Source: an uncultured Bacilli bacterium (GTDB lineage: Bacteria; Bacillota_I; Bacilli_A; RF39; UBA660). Taken from it: DNA of 12,696 nt. The DNA lies in assembly GCA_947632255.1 (NCBI GenBank), contig CANROL010000015.1, forward strand, positions 1 to 12,696, read 5' to 3'. Below the pieces are notes generated by a model, which was given only the letters and a program-made list of their open reading frames with translations, had not been told where the DNA came from and ran no database searches. The translations under genes were made by a program, and so were the position numbers. This document shows, in pieces, positions 7,222 through 12,696 of the stretch. The stretch's first letter is position 1. Every line of letters begins with the position of its first letter.

Positions 7222-8454
7222 CTATATATTTAATAATTCTTCTAATTCTTGAGCTTCTTCATCCGTGATAGCTTCACTTTCAATTTTTTTATCAAACCAA
7301 ACGGGAACAACTGAAGAATTAGTTTTAGATGTTTTAATATCTTTTTTTTGTAATCTTTTATGTTCTTTTTCGGCGAAAGTCATAGCTTCTTCGGCAGTTT
7401 TTAGGCCTGCTCTTTTCCATTGCCCAGCAATAGTTTGCACGTAACTAGCTGACAAGCGATTATTATTCTTTTTTAAAACATAATCAATTAAAACATTAAC
7501 AACAGCCGGTGGTAATTCTAAATCAAGCATAGGTGTTCCTCCTTTATATTTACTTTGCAAAAAGTCATAAGGACTAGTATTTTCAAAAACAGCGATAATC
7601 CGACCTTTTTTAGAATTATCACCAAGAGGATTTTTTAAATAATCTGGTTGATGTCGATAAATTAAAGTTGGTAAGCTTCCATGATTAAATTGATAGTATT
7701 TGCGAGCATTTTTTCTAATTAATTCTTTATCAATTAAACCCTTTTCATTGATACTAGTTCTTATTAATTCAATAATTTTAGAAGTATCTAAATTATATAT
7801 AAAACTTAAATTATTTAATAATTCTTTAGTTTTCTTAGTAAATGTTTTTTCATTAATTAAAGTTTTAGGTAAACTACTTATAATTAAATCAAAATCTAAG
7901 TTACTAGTAATATTTAAAGGAAGGATTTTTCTTTCTCTTACTTCGGCCATAGGAATATTGGCAGGTTCAAAAGTTTCATTTAATGTTTTAGTAATTTCTG
8001 TATAATCTTTTAAATCAATAGGTAATTTTTTATACATTTTTTTTAAATCATTATATTCTAGTTCCCCAATGTTATTATATAAAACAACATTTAAAATAGG
8101 ATTATTAAAAAATTCTTGAGCACTTAAGGGAGAATATAATTCATAAACATAAGAATTGATATCCCCTTCTTTAAAGTAAGTTTTAAGTAAACCCATGGCT
8201 TCTAGGGCTTCTCTGGCATGTTTGATACTTTCTAAATCACACTTTAGAATACTCATTAAATGATGATGAGTAAAATCTTTACTCATTAATTCTAAGCGAT
8301 CTAAATCACTCCAAAAAGTAAGATATAAACTTATGGCACTGTATCCCACGATGGGTTCATATAAATTAAGAAGATTTTTTTTATCAACTTCTGTTAGTAT
8401 GGTTTTATTTACAACAACATAACGATCCGCGGGTAATAAAGTAATTAATTTCAT
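7222..8454 (-). CDS. dnaB: Replication initiation and membrane attachment protein DnaB (Firmicutes type)
   Basis: A 410-residue Firmicutes DnaB (Bacillus 472 residues), which works with DnaD and DnaI to bring the replicative helicase to origin DNA and links initiation to the membrane; it is not the helicase that is called DnaB in E. coli. The N-terminal winged-helix-like domain shows LLPADRYVVVNK, then LYEPIVGYSAISLYLTFW (31-48) and HHHLMSIL (63-70), as in the family. The C-terminal DnaD-like domain (about 295-365) ends with YVQTIAGQW (338-346), an exact match to the YxxxIxxxW DNA-binding signature. The tail is acidic. AGGAGG (8461-8466) lies six bases before the ATG. It forms an operon with dnaI. 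The nrdR gene that often precedes this pair is absent here; the toxin gene takes that place. Confidence 0.93.
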   Translation of the reverse strand: MKLITLLPADRYVVVNKTILTEVDKKNLLNLYEPIVGYSAISLYLTFWSDLDRLELMSKDFTHHHLMSILKCDLESIKHAREALEAMGLLKTYFKEGDINSYVYELYSPLSAQEFFNNPILNVVLYNNIGELEYNDLKKMYKKLPIDLKDYTEITKTLNETFEPANIPMAEVRERKILPLNITSNLDFDLIISSLPKTLINEKTFTKKTKELLNNLSFIYNLDTSKIIELIRTSINEKGLIDKELIRKNARKYYQFNHGSLPTLIYRHQPDYLKNPLGDNSKKGRIIAVFENTSPYDFLQSKYKGGTPMLDLELPPAVVNVLIDYVLKKNNNRLSASYVQTIAGQWKRAGLKTAEEAMTFAEKEHKRLQKKDIKTSKTNSSVVPVWFDKKIESEAITDEEAQELEELLNI

Positions 8455-8485
8455 ATATAACCTCCTAACTTAACTTAGTAATATT

Positions 8486-8514
8486 ATTATAAAATAGTTT
8501 TTAGGTTTAAACAA
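8486..8514 (-). promoter_or_regulatory. dnaB-dnaI promoter, TTGTTT-N17-TATAAT
   Basis: TTGTTT (8509-8514) and TATAAT (8486-8491) are 17 bases apart on the minus strand, between the toxin stop codon and dnaB. It would give a leader of about 25 bases and lets dnaB be transcribed independently of the toxin locus, after which no terminator is visible. Confidence 0.6.
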
Positions 8515-8522
8515 TATAAATA

Positions 8523-8996
8523 TTAATTTTTAATTAATTCTTGGTCTAATGCTTTTAGCATTTTATTTATATCTGCAAAAAACAAATTAATACCATGTTT
8601 ATGTTCGTTCATAACATCTTCAAAATTTTTTAAAATATCATTTTTTACAGTTTCAATTACTTTTACAGGATTTCCATTTATAACATGAATATGATCAATA
8701 TATTTTTCTAAAGTTGGAAAAGCATTTTGAATTAATATAGCATGTTTACGATTTAATATTTCTCTTATTAAGATTGTATTACAGTATCCATATTTTTTGG
8801 TTTTAATATCTATAAGTTTTTGATATTTTTCAACTTTAGTACTTAAAGGAATAAACCATAAAATATCTTGCTCTTTAATAGTAAAATAAGTTGGTCTAGT
8901 TTTTCCTTTTTCATGATTTTTCATTAAATTATAATTGGAAAATTTTTCAAAAAATTCATCTTTAATATGATATAAATATCCAGTTTTTATTGTCAT
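8523..8996 (-). CDS. Type III toxin-antitoxin endoribonuclease toxin, ToxN/CptN-like
   Basis: A 157-residue cytoplasmic protein whose size, sequence style and position identify it as the toxin of a type III system: an RNase that cuts its own antitoxin RNA into units and is held inactive in a protein-RNA assembly until antitoxin supply fails, for example during phage infection. Visible family-like features are TGYLYHIKDEFF (5-16), the basic GKTRPTYF strand (31-38), the FIPLSTKVEKY segment (48-58), comparable to the PLTSxKK active-site loop of ToxN with S52, T53 and K54 as candidate catalytic residues, and the conserved-looking QNAFPTLEKYIDHIH stretch (90-104). AGGAGG lies eight bases before the ATG. 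The identification rests strongly on the two tandem pseudoknot repeats and the terminator directly upstream. It resembles CptN from memory more than ToxN or TenpN; the subfamily is an inference. Confidence 0.87.
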   Translation of the reverse strand: MTIKTGYLYHIKDEFFEKFSNYNLMKNHEKGKTRPTYFTIKEQDILWFIPLSTKVEKYQKLIDIKTKKYGYCNTILIREILNRKHAILIQNAFPTLEKYIDHIHVINGNPVKVIETVKNDILKNFEDVMNEHKHGINLFFADINKMLKALDQELIKN

Positions 8997-9016
8997 CTTT
9001 TTAACCTCCTAAACGC

Positions 9017-9044
9017 ATTATACCATAAAAAAGAAAAACTTCAA
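9017..9044 (-). promoter_or_regulatory. Possible toxin-proximal promoter with extended -10 (TGGTATAAT)
   Basis: Between the antitoxin terminator and the toxin ribosome binding site the minus strand reads TGGTATAAT (9017-9025), a perfect extended -10. A TTGAAG (9039-9044, four of six -35 matches) lies 16 bases upstream, inside the terminator hairpin. The start would be near 9010, at the Shine-Dalgarno, leaving a leader of about 14 bases. In known type III systems the toxin is expressed by readthrough, so this could be chance in AT-rich DNA. Confidence 0.35.
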
Positions 9045-9057
9045 AATGAAGTTTCTC
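9027..9057 (-). terminator. Terminator between RNA antitoxin and toxin gene
   Basis: In the transcribed strand GAGAAACTTCA (9047-9057) pairs with TGAAGTTTTTC (9033-9043) as an 11-bp stem (one G-T wobble) with a 3-base loop, followed by six T (9027-9032). Its place is diagnostic of type III systems: most transcripts stop here and yield antitoxin RNA, while occasional readthrough gives toxin mRNA, keeping antitoxin in excess. Confidence 0.9.
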
Positions 9058-9058
9058 T

Positions 9059-9160
9059 ATTTACAATCGGGATAATTTATTACTCGCACCACCCGAGAGC
9101 GAGAACATTTACGATCGGGATAATTTATTACTCGCACCACCCGAGAGCGAGAACATTTAC
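9059..9160 (-). ncRNA. Type III antitoxin RNA (2.1 tandem pseudoknot repeats)
   Basis: The minus-strand transcript carries two 48-base units (9113-9160, then 9065-9112) and a partial third (GTAAAT, 9059-9064). Within each unit CTCGC, TCGGG, GCGAG and CCCGA occur in this order; CTCGC pairs with GCGAG and TCGGG with CCCGA, so the two 5-bp stems interleave as an H-type pseudoknot. In plus-strand coordinates of the second transcribed copy these are CTCGC complement 9099-9103, TCGGG complement 9092-9096, GCGAG complement 9083-9087 and CCCGA complement 9067-9071. Each unit begins with GUAAAU; AAAU-type sites are those cut by ToxN in known systems, so the three copies would let the toxin release two intact units. 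The RNA would bind the toxin encoded at 8523-8996 and block it. The start of transcription is predicted near 9165. Confidence 0.87.
9059..9160 (-). repeat. 48-bp tandem direct repeat, 2.1 copies
   Basis: The two full copies are identical except for one base (A at 9065, G at 9113), and six bases of a third copy follow. The near-identity contrasts with the AT-rich flanks; the units are locally GC-rich because of the stem sequences. This is the DNA form of the antitoxin RNA. Confidence 0.95.
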
Positions 9161-9171
9161 AAATTAATTTT

Positions 9172-9196
9172 ATTATATTTTATATTGAGCTGTCAA
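9172..9196 (-). promoter_or_regulatory. Antitoxin promoter candidate, TTGACA and TATAAT
   Basis: A perfect -35 (TTGACA, 9191-9196) and perfect -10 (TATAAT, 9172-9177) lie just upstream of the repeats on the minus strand, placing the start near 9165. The spacing is only 13 bases, shorter than the usual 16-18, so one of the boxes may not be the one used. A strong promoter is expected for an antitoxin RNA. Confidence 0.55.
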
Positions 9197-9220
9197 GCTT
9201 AATTTTAGAATTATCATTTA

Positions 9221-10600
9221 TTATAAATTAATTGCTTCTTCGATATAAGATTTGATATCATCTACTTTTAATGTTATTTGTTCCATAGTATCTCTATTTC
9301 TTATAGTTACAGTATTATTATTAATTGTTTCATCATCAATTGTGATACAAAATGGAGTACCTATGGCATCACTACGGCGATATCTTTTACCAATAGAACC
9401 AGAACTATCAATTGAACACATAAAATATTTAGATAATTCCCCATAGATATCCATAGCTTTAGCACCATGAACTTTTTTAATTAATGGTAATATAGTTACT
9501 TTATAAGGAGCTAAATAAGGATGAATTTTTAGGACTTCTCTTTCATCACCATTTTCTAAAGCCTCTTTTGTATAAGCATCTGTTAAAATGGCATATAATA
9601 AACGATCTAGGCCTACACTTGGTTCAATAACATAAGGTGTATATTTTTCATTGGTCTCGGGATCTAAATATTTTAATTCAGTTTTAGAATGATCGCTATG
9701 AACAGTTAAGTCATAATCAGTACGATCGGCAATACCCCAAAGTTCACCGAAACCCATAGGAAAGTTATATTCAATATCTGTAGTAGCTTTACTATAAAAA
9801 GCTAATTCTTCTTTTTCATGATCACGCATTCTTAAATTATCTTTATTTATTCCTAAGGATTTTAAAAAGTCTAGGCAAAAGTTTTTCCAATAGCCAAACC
9901 ATTCTAAATCATCACCAGGTTTACAAAAAAATTCAAGTTCCATTTGTTCAAATTCCCGAGTACGAAAAATAAAGTTACCAGGGGTTATTTCATTACGAAA
10001 ACTTTTACCAGTTTGACATATACCAAAAGGAAGTTTAAGACGCATACTACGACTAACATTTAAGAAATTAGTAAATATTCCTTGAGCAGTTTCACCCCTT
10101 AAATAAACTTTGGATTTAGCATCTTCGACAACACCCATATTAGTTTCAAAAAGTAAATTAAACTTTCTTATTGGGGTAAAATCTTGTTTACCACATTTAG
10201 GACAACATATTTTATTTTTTAAGATATATTCTTCAAGTTCACTATTAGACATACCATCCCCAGTAATTTCGCCTTTAGTATAATCTTCAATTAATTTATC
10301 CGCCCGATATCTTGATTTACAAGCTTTACAATCAATTAAGGGATCATTAAAATTAGTAACATGACCACTTGCTACCCATACTTCTGGGTTCATTAAAATA
10401 GCACTGTCAAGACCATAATTATAAGGATTTTCTTGAACAAATTTTTTCCACCATGCTTTTCTTAAATTATTTTTAAGTTCTACTCCTAAAGGACCATAAT
10501 CCCAAGTATTCGCAAGTCCTCCATAGATTTCACTACCTTGAAAAATAAAACCATACCCTTTACAATAATTAACTAATTCATCTTGTGTTACTTTTGTCAT
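9221..10600 (-). CDS. glyQS: Glycine--tRNA ligase, single-chain class II type
   Basis: A 459-residue alpha2 glycyl-tRNA synthetase that charges tRNA-Gly with glycine. This is the single-chain form (Staphylococcus about 463 residues), not the alpha2-beta2 enzyme of Bacillus. Features in order: GGLANTWDYGPLG (27-39, motif 1 region); two CxxC pairs, C91/C94 and C133/C136, that can bind zinc in the insertion; YLRGETAQGIFTNF (166-179); motif 2 with FRNEITP and RTREFEQME (201-221); PMGFGELWGIADRTDYDL (281-298); motif 3 PSVGLDRLLYA (327-337); and an anticodon-binding domain from about 365 with SSGSIGKRYRRSD. AAGGAGG lies eight bases before the ATG. It has its own promoter and a leader of only about 25 bases. 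No clear terminator follows, so some transcripts may run into the antitoxin. Confidence 0.97.
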   Translation of the reverse strand: MTKVTQDELVNYCKGYGFIFQGSEIYGGLANTWDYGPLGVELKNNLRKAWWKKFVQENPYNYGLDSAILMNPEVWVASGHVTNFNDPLIDCKACKSRYRADKLIEDYTKGEITGDGMSNSELEEYILKNKICCPKCGKQDFTPIRKFNLLFETNMGVVEDAKSKVYLRGETAQGIFTNFLNVSRSMRLKLPFGICQTGKSFRNEITPGNFIFRTREFEQMELEFFCKPGDDLEWFGYWKNFCLDFLKSLGINKDNLRMRDHEKEELAFYSKATTDIEYNFPMGFGELWGIADRTDYDLTVHSDHSKTELKYLDPETNEKYTPYVIEPSVGLDRLLYAILTDAYTKEALENGDEREVLKIHPYLAPYKVTILPLIKKVHGAKAMDIYGELSKYFMCSIDSSGSIGKRYRRSDAIGTPFCITIDDETINNNTVTIRNRDTMEQITLKVDDIKSYIEEAINL

Positions 10601-10630
10601 AATATTTCCTCCTTTATATTTTGTAAATTA

Positions 10631-10659
10631 ATTATAGAATAATTTTAATAGATTAACAA
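10631..10659 (-). promoter_or_regulatory. glyQS promoter, TTGTTA-N17-TATAAT
   Basis: TTGTTA (10654-10659) and TATAAT (10631-10636) are 17 bases apart on the minus strand, giving a start near 10625 and a leader of about 25 bases. There is no room for a T-box riboswitch. Confidence 0.65.
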
Positions 10660-10669
10660 GTGGTTTTAT

Positions 10670-11503
10670 TTATCTAGCCCAAGAAATACTACTTTTAATG
10701 GTATTTAATGTTTGTAACATTTCTTTTATTAATTCTTGTAAATCTCGATTTATACTTTCATCTTGGAATAATCCCATTAATTCATCATAAACTAAATTTA
10801 AAGTTTCTTCATTACATAAAGTAAGTCTTGCTAAAACATTAATAATATCTAAAATCATATAAGCTTCATGTTCTTCATCTTCTTTATATGTATCACTAGT
10901 AAGTAAAATATCTGTAAGACAATTTTTACTTTCTAAGACTAATATACTTTTATCAACATAGATATAACTAGGTAAATCTAAAGTACGATAATTATTGGCT
11001 TCTAATTTAGAAGCTTCTATTCCATCAGTTAAAAAAGCATTTTCAGTATTAAAATTTAAATAAATTGTTTTATATTTATATATTAATAAATAATTTCTTA
11101 GATTAAAATATTTACTATCTAAACATAAATTATTGATTATTTTTAAAATAATTAAGTTAATATCATTTTGTAAGATTAAAGCATAATTTATTAAATCATC
11201 ACCTAAGATGCCATCAATCATATTTTTAAGGCGATAATATGGAGCATCTTTATCATAATCTATTTTATCTTTATTAGTACGATATTTAGCTAATTCTTTA
11301 TTAATACTTGCATAATCATAAGAAGCAATAAGAGTTAAATATTTCTTTTCTGCTTCTGTTAAATTTAATATTTCTTGAAAGTATAAAGAATATTCATTAC
11401 TATCATCGACTAAATTAGTTTCAAGTTCACATATTATATAATAATATCTATATATTTTTTCTTCAATATCCATTAAGTTTTTAATTATTTCTTTTAAAGT
11501 CAT
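10670..11503 (-). CDS. Hypothetical protein, probably helical and cytoplasmic
   Basis: A 277-residue protein that I do not recognise. It has no signal peptide, no clear membrane helix and no catalytic motif. The sequence is acidic and rich in Leu, Ile, Asn, Tyr and Glu; the N-terminal 60 residues and the last 60 (ELMGLFQD and LQELIKEMLQTL) look like amphipathic helices. AGGTGG lies six bases before the ATG at 11501-11503, and a good promoter stands upstream. It ends 69 bases before glyQS, which has its own promoter, so a functional link to glycyl-tRNA synthetase is not implied. Confidence 0.72.
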   Translation of the reverse strand: MTLKEIIKNLMDIEEKIYRYYYIICELETNLVDDSNEYSLYFQEILNLTEAEKKYLTLIASYDYASINKELAKYRTNKDKIDYDKDAPYYRLKNMIDGILGDDLINYALILQNDINLIILKIINNLCLDSKYFNLRNYLLIYKYKTIYLNFNTENAFLTDGIEASKLEANNYRTLDLPSYIYVDKSILVLESKNCLTDILLTSDTYKEDEEHEAYMILDIINVLARLTLCNEETLNLVYDELMGLFQDESINRDLQELIKEMLQTLNTIKSSISWAR

Positions 11504-11523
11504 CTAAAACCACCTAAGTAATT

Positions 11524-11552
11524 AGTATAAAGATATTTAACTTAGTTGTAAA
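11524..11552 (-). promoter_or_regulatory. Promoter for the 10670-11503 gene, TTTACA-N17-TATACT
   Basis: TTTACA (11547-11552) and TATACT (11524-11529) are 17 bases apart on the minus strand, about 20 bases before the coding start and directly after the terminator of the preceding gene. Confidence 0.65.
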
Positions 11553-11573
11553 GTATTTAGCATAAATTTTAGT

Positions 11574-11603
11574 AAAAAAAAGAAGAAGACTTAAACTTCT
11601 TCT
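11574..11603 (-). terminator. Intrinsic terminator after the Cys/Thr-rich repeat protein gene
   Basis: In the transcribed strand AGAAGAAG (11596-11603) pairs with CTTCTTCT (11581-11588) around a 7-base loop and runs into seven T (11574-11580). It begins six bases after the stop codon at 11610-11612. Confidence 0.85.
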
Positions 11604-11609
11604 CATTAT

Positions 11610-12696
11610 CTATACTACTTGTATACAATTACCATCATGATATTCATAACCATCATCACAATGATTGCTACATGCTGCCTTAGCTTCTTCTTCTGTTGCA
11701 TAATAATCATCAGTTATATCACAATAATATTTCTTTTCCCCATTATAGGATACATCACATGTTGCCATACATGTTCCTGTACATGATTCATTTACTGTAC
11801 ATATTGTTCCATTTACTTGGCAATTATTTGATATTACTTGGCACCCTGGATTATTCTCACTACATCCTCCTTCATGACTTACTAAAGTAGGATTTCCATA
11901 TGTTTTAGTTGTTATTGGATAAGCTGTACAGGTTTGGGTTGTTTTATCATAATAACTAGCATCTATTTGATTACAAGTTTTTGTTTTTATTGTAAATTGT
12001 CCATTGTCTGTTGCTCGACAATAAGTAGATGTCTTTGTAAAATCACCATTATCGGTTCTACTACATGTTTTTGTTATGCCACTGTAAGTAGTATTTGGTG
12101 TTACTACACATGATTGAGTTAATTTATTATATTTAACATCTGCGGTCATTTGACATGTTTGAGTTGTTTTAGTCCATTTATCACTTCCAGTTTTTGTACA
12201 AGTATAGGTTGTTTTCTTCCAACCCGTAGCAGTGGCCACGCATTTCTTAGTCTCTTGTTTCCACGTCGTCCCAGTCCTAGTACATGTAGTCGAAGTCCTA
12301 TTGGCAGTACTGCTATTACAAGCAGGAAGGATCATGTTCTGGCACGTAGACAACCCCGTTGTAGTCTTGGAGGTACCCCAGCTATACCTATACGTTCTTT
12401 CACACTCTTCATAAACCATACCCTCTTTAGACTGATCACACACTCTCGTTTCATCCTTCGATACAGTACATGTTGTTAAACCAGATTGCGAAGAACTTTG
12501 AAAGTTATAAGAAACTGATGAAGTTTTATTACATGTAACCTTTGATGTTCCATTTGTTGATGAACTACAAGAAACATTAGTGTTTGATTCAGTACATGAA
12601 GTTTGATCTGTAAGGGTTGTTCCTGTATCCCATCCATATGTTGCTGCTGATTTTAAAGTACATGTTATTTTAGTGTTATTGCCATTAGTTGGTGCT
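11610..12696 (-). CDS. Cys/Thr-rich tandem-repeat protein, probably surface or secreted (5' end outside window)
   Basis: The frame is open from the right edge to a TAG at 11610, so at least 362 residues are visible and the start lies outside; the GTG at 12441-12443 is only an in-frame codon, and cysteine-rich sequence of the same type continues upstream. The protein is dominated by Thr, Ser, Lys, Asn and regularly spaced Cys. Before 12284 the cysteines are irregular; then eight tandem 14-15 residue units follow; then a denser Cys region (CSENNPGC, CTGTCMATC) and an EGF-like tail (CDDGYEYHDGNC). Such composition suggests a disulfide- or Thr-rich extracellular stalk or adhesin, but no signal, anchor or named domain is visible here. 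Codon choice shifts sharply between about 12200 and 12460. I do not recognise the family. Confidence 0.75.
   Translation of the reverse strand, partial: APTNGNNTKITCTLKSAATYGWDTGTTLTDQTSCTESNTNVSCSSSTNGTSKVTCNKTSSVSYNFQSSSQSGLTTCTVSKDETRVCDQSKEGMVYEECERTYRYSWGTSKTTTGLSTCQNMILPACNSSTANRTSTTCTRTGTTWKQETKKCVATATGWKKTTYTCTKTGSDKWTKTTQTCQMTADVKYNKLTQSCVVTPNTTYSGITKTCSRTDNGDFTKTSTYCRATDNGQFTIKTKTCNQIDASYYDKTTQTCTAYPITTKTYGNPTLVSHEGGCSENNPGCQVISNNCQVNGTICTVNESCTGTCMATCDVSYNGEKKYYCDITDDYYATEEEAKAACSNHCDDGYEYHDGNCIQVV
11931..12284 (-). repeat. Eight tandem 14-15 residue Cys repeats inside the coding region
   Basis: Cysteines in the translated frame recur at spacings of 14, 14, 15, 15, 15, 15, 15 and 15 residues. 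The shared pattern is C-x-x-T, three or four variable residues, one aromatic (W, Y or F), x-K-x-T, then x-T/S. The two adjacent units beginning CSRTDNGDF and CRATDNGQF are the most alike, pointing to recent duplication. At DNA level the period is 42-45 bp, with much divergence between units. Confidence 0.85.

Noticed and set aside
7700..8005. Plus-strand open frame of 101 codons
   Set aside because: It lies wholly inside dnaB in antisense, has no ribosome binding site that I can see, and its hydrophobic low-complexity translation is typical of the reverse of AT-rich coding DNA.
9059..9160. Tandem repeats as a possible CRISPR array
   Set aside because: The copies are directly contiguous with no spacers, there are only two, no cas genes are present, and the interleaved stems fit a type III antitoxin much better.
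9059..9160. Repeats as an integration (att) duplication or transposon scar
   Set aside because: No integrase, transposase or terminal inverted repeats are nearby; the repeats are bounded by a promoter-like region and a terminator and lead into the toxin gene.
9252..9446. Plus-strand 64-codon frame
   Set aside because: Antisense to the 3' end of glyQS, whose protein sequence is unambiguous here.
11696..12479. Several plus-strand open frames (to 109 codons)
   Set aside because: They are antisense to the Cys/Thr-rich gene; low-complexity His/Tyr/Ser-rich translations reflect the complement of Thr and Cys codons, and no start signals are seen.

Overview
The window looks like chromosome from an AT-rich, Gram-positive-type bacterium of the Bacilli / Mollicutes-like kind. 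The evidence is very low GC in most genes, strong AGGAGG ribosome binding sites, the Firmicutes-specific primosome pair DnaB-DnaI, a ParE/ParC topoisomerase IV of Bacillus type, and a single-chain (alpha2) glycyl-tRNA synthetase as in staphylococci and mycoplasmas rather than the two-subunit enzyme. Tryptophan is encoded by TGG where I checked, and one gene appears to end in TGA, so the standard bacterial code fits. Species cannot be named from sequence alone.

Every gene is on the minus strand, so transcription runs from the right edge to the left. Right to left: a threonine/cysteine-rich, repeat-bearing protein whose 5' end lies outside the window; an unrecognised 277-residue protein; glyQS; a compact type III toxin-antitoxin locus (RNA antitoxin repeats, terminator, toxin gene); dnaB and dnaI (helicase loading), followed by an unrecognised 462-residue protein; parE; an orphan PstS-like phosphate-binding-type protein and an overlapping gene for a single-pass membrane protein; then the start of parC, cut by the left edge.

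The most interesting element is the toxin-antitoxin locus at about 8523-9196. Two near-perfect 48-bp tandem repeats plus a 6-bp partial third copy lie just upstream of a 157-residue ToxN/CptN-like endoribonuclease gene, with an intrinsic terminator between them. In the transcribed strand each repeat can fold into an H-type pseudoknot (two interleaved 5-bp stems), and each repeat boundary carries GUAAAU. This is the expected architecture of a type III system (RNA pseudoknots that bind and inhibit the RNase), probably of the CptIN branch. It sits between the housekeeping genes glyQS and dnaB.

Other points of interest are eight tandem 14-15 residue Cys/Thr/aromatic repeats in the right-edge protein with an abrupt local rise in GC; the pair of extracytoplasmic genes placed between parE and parC; and a terminator whose 3' arm doubles as the -35 box of the parE promoter.
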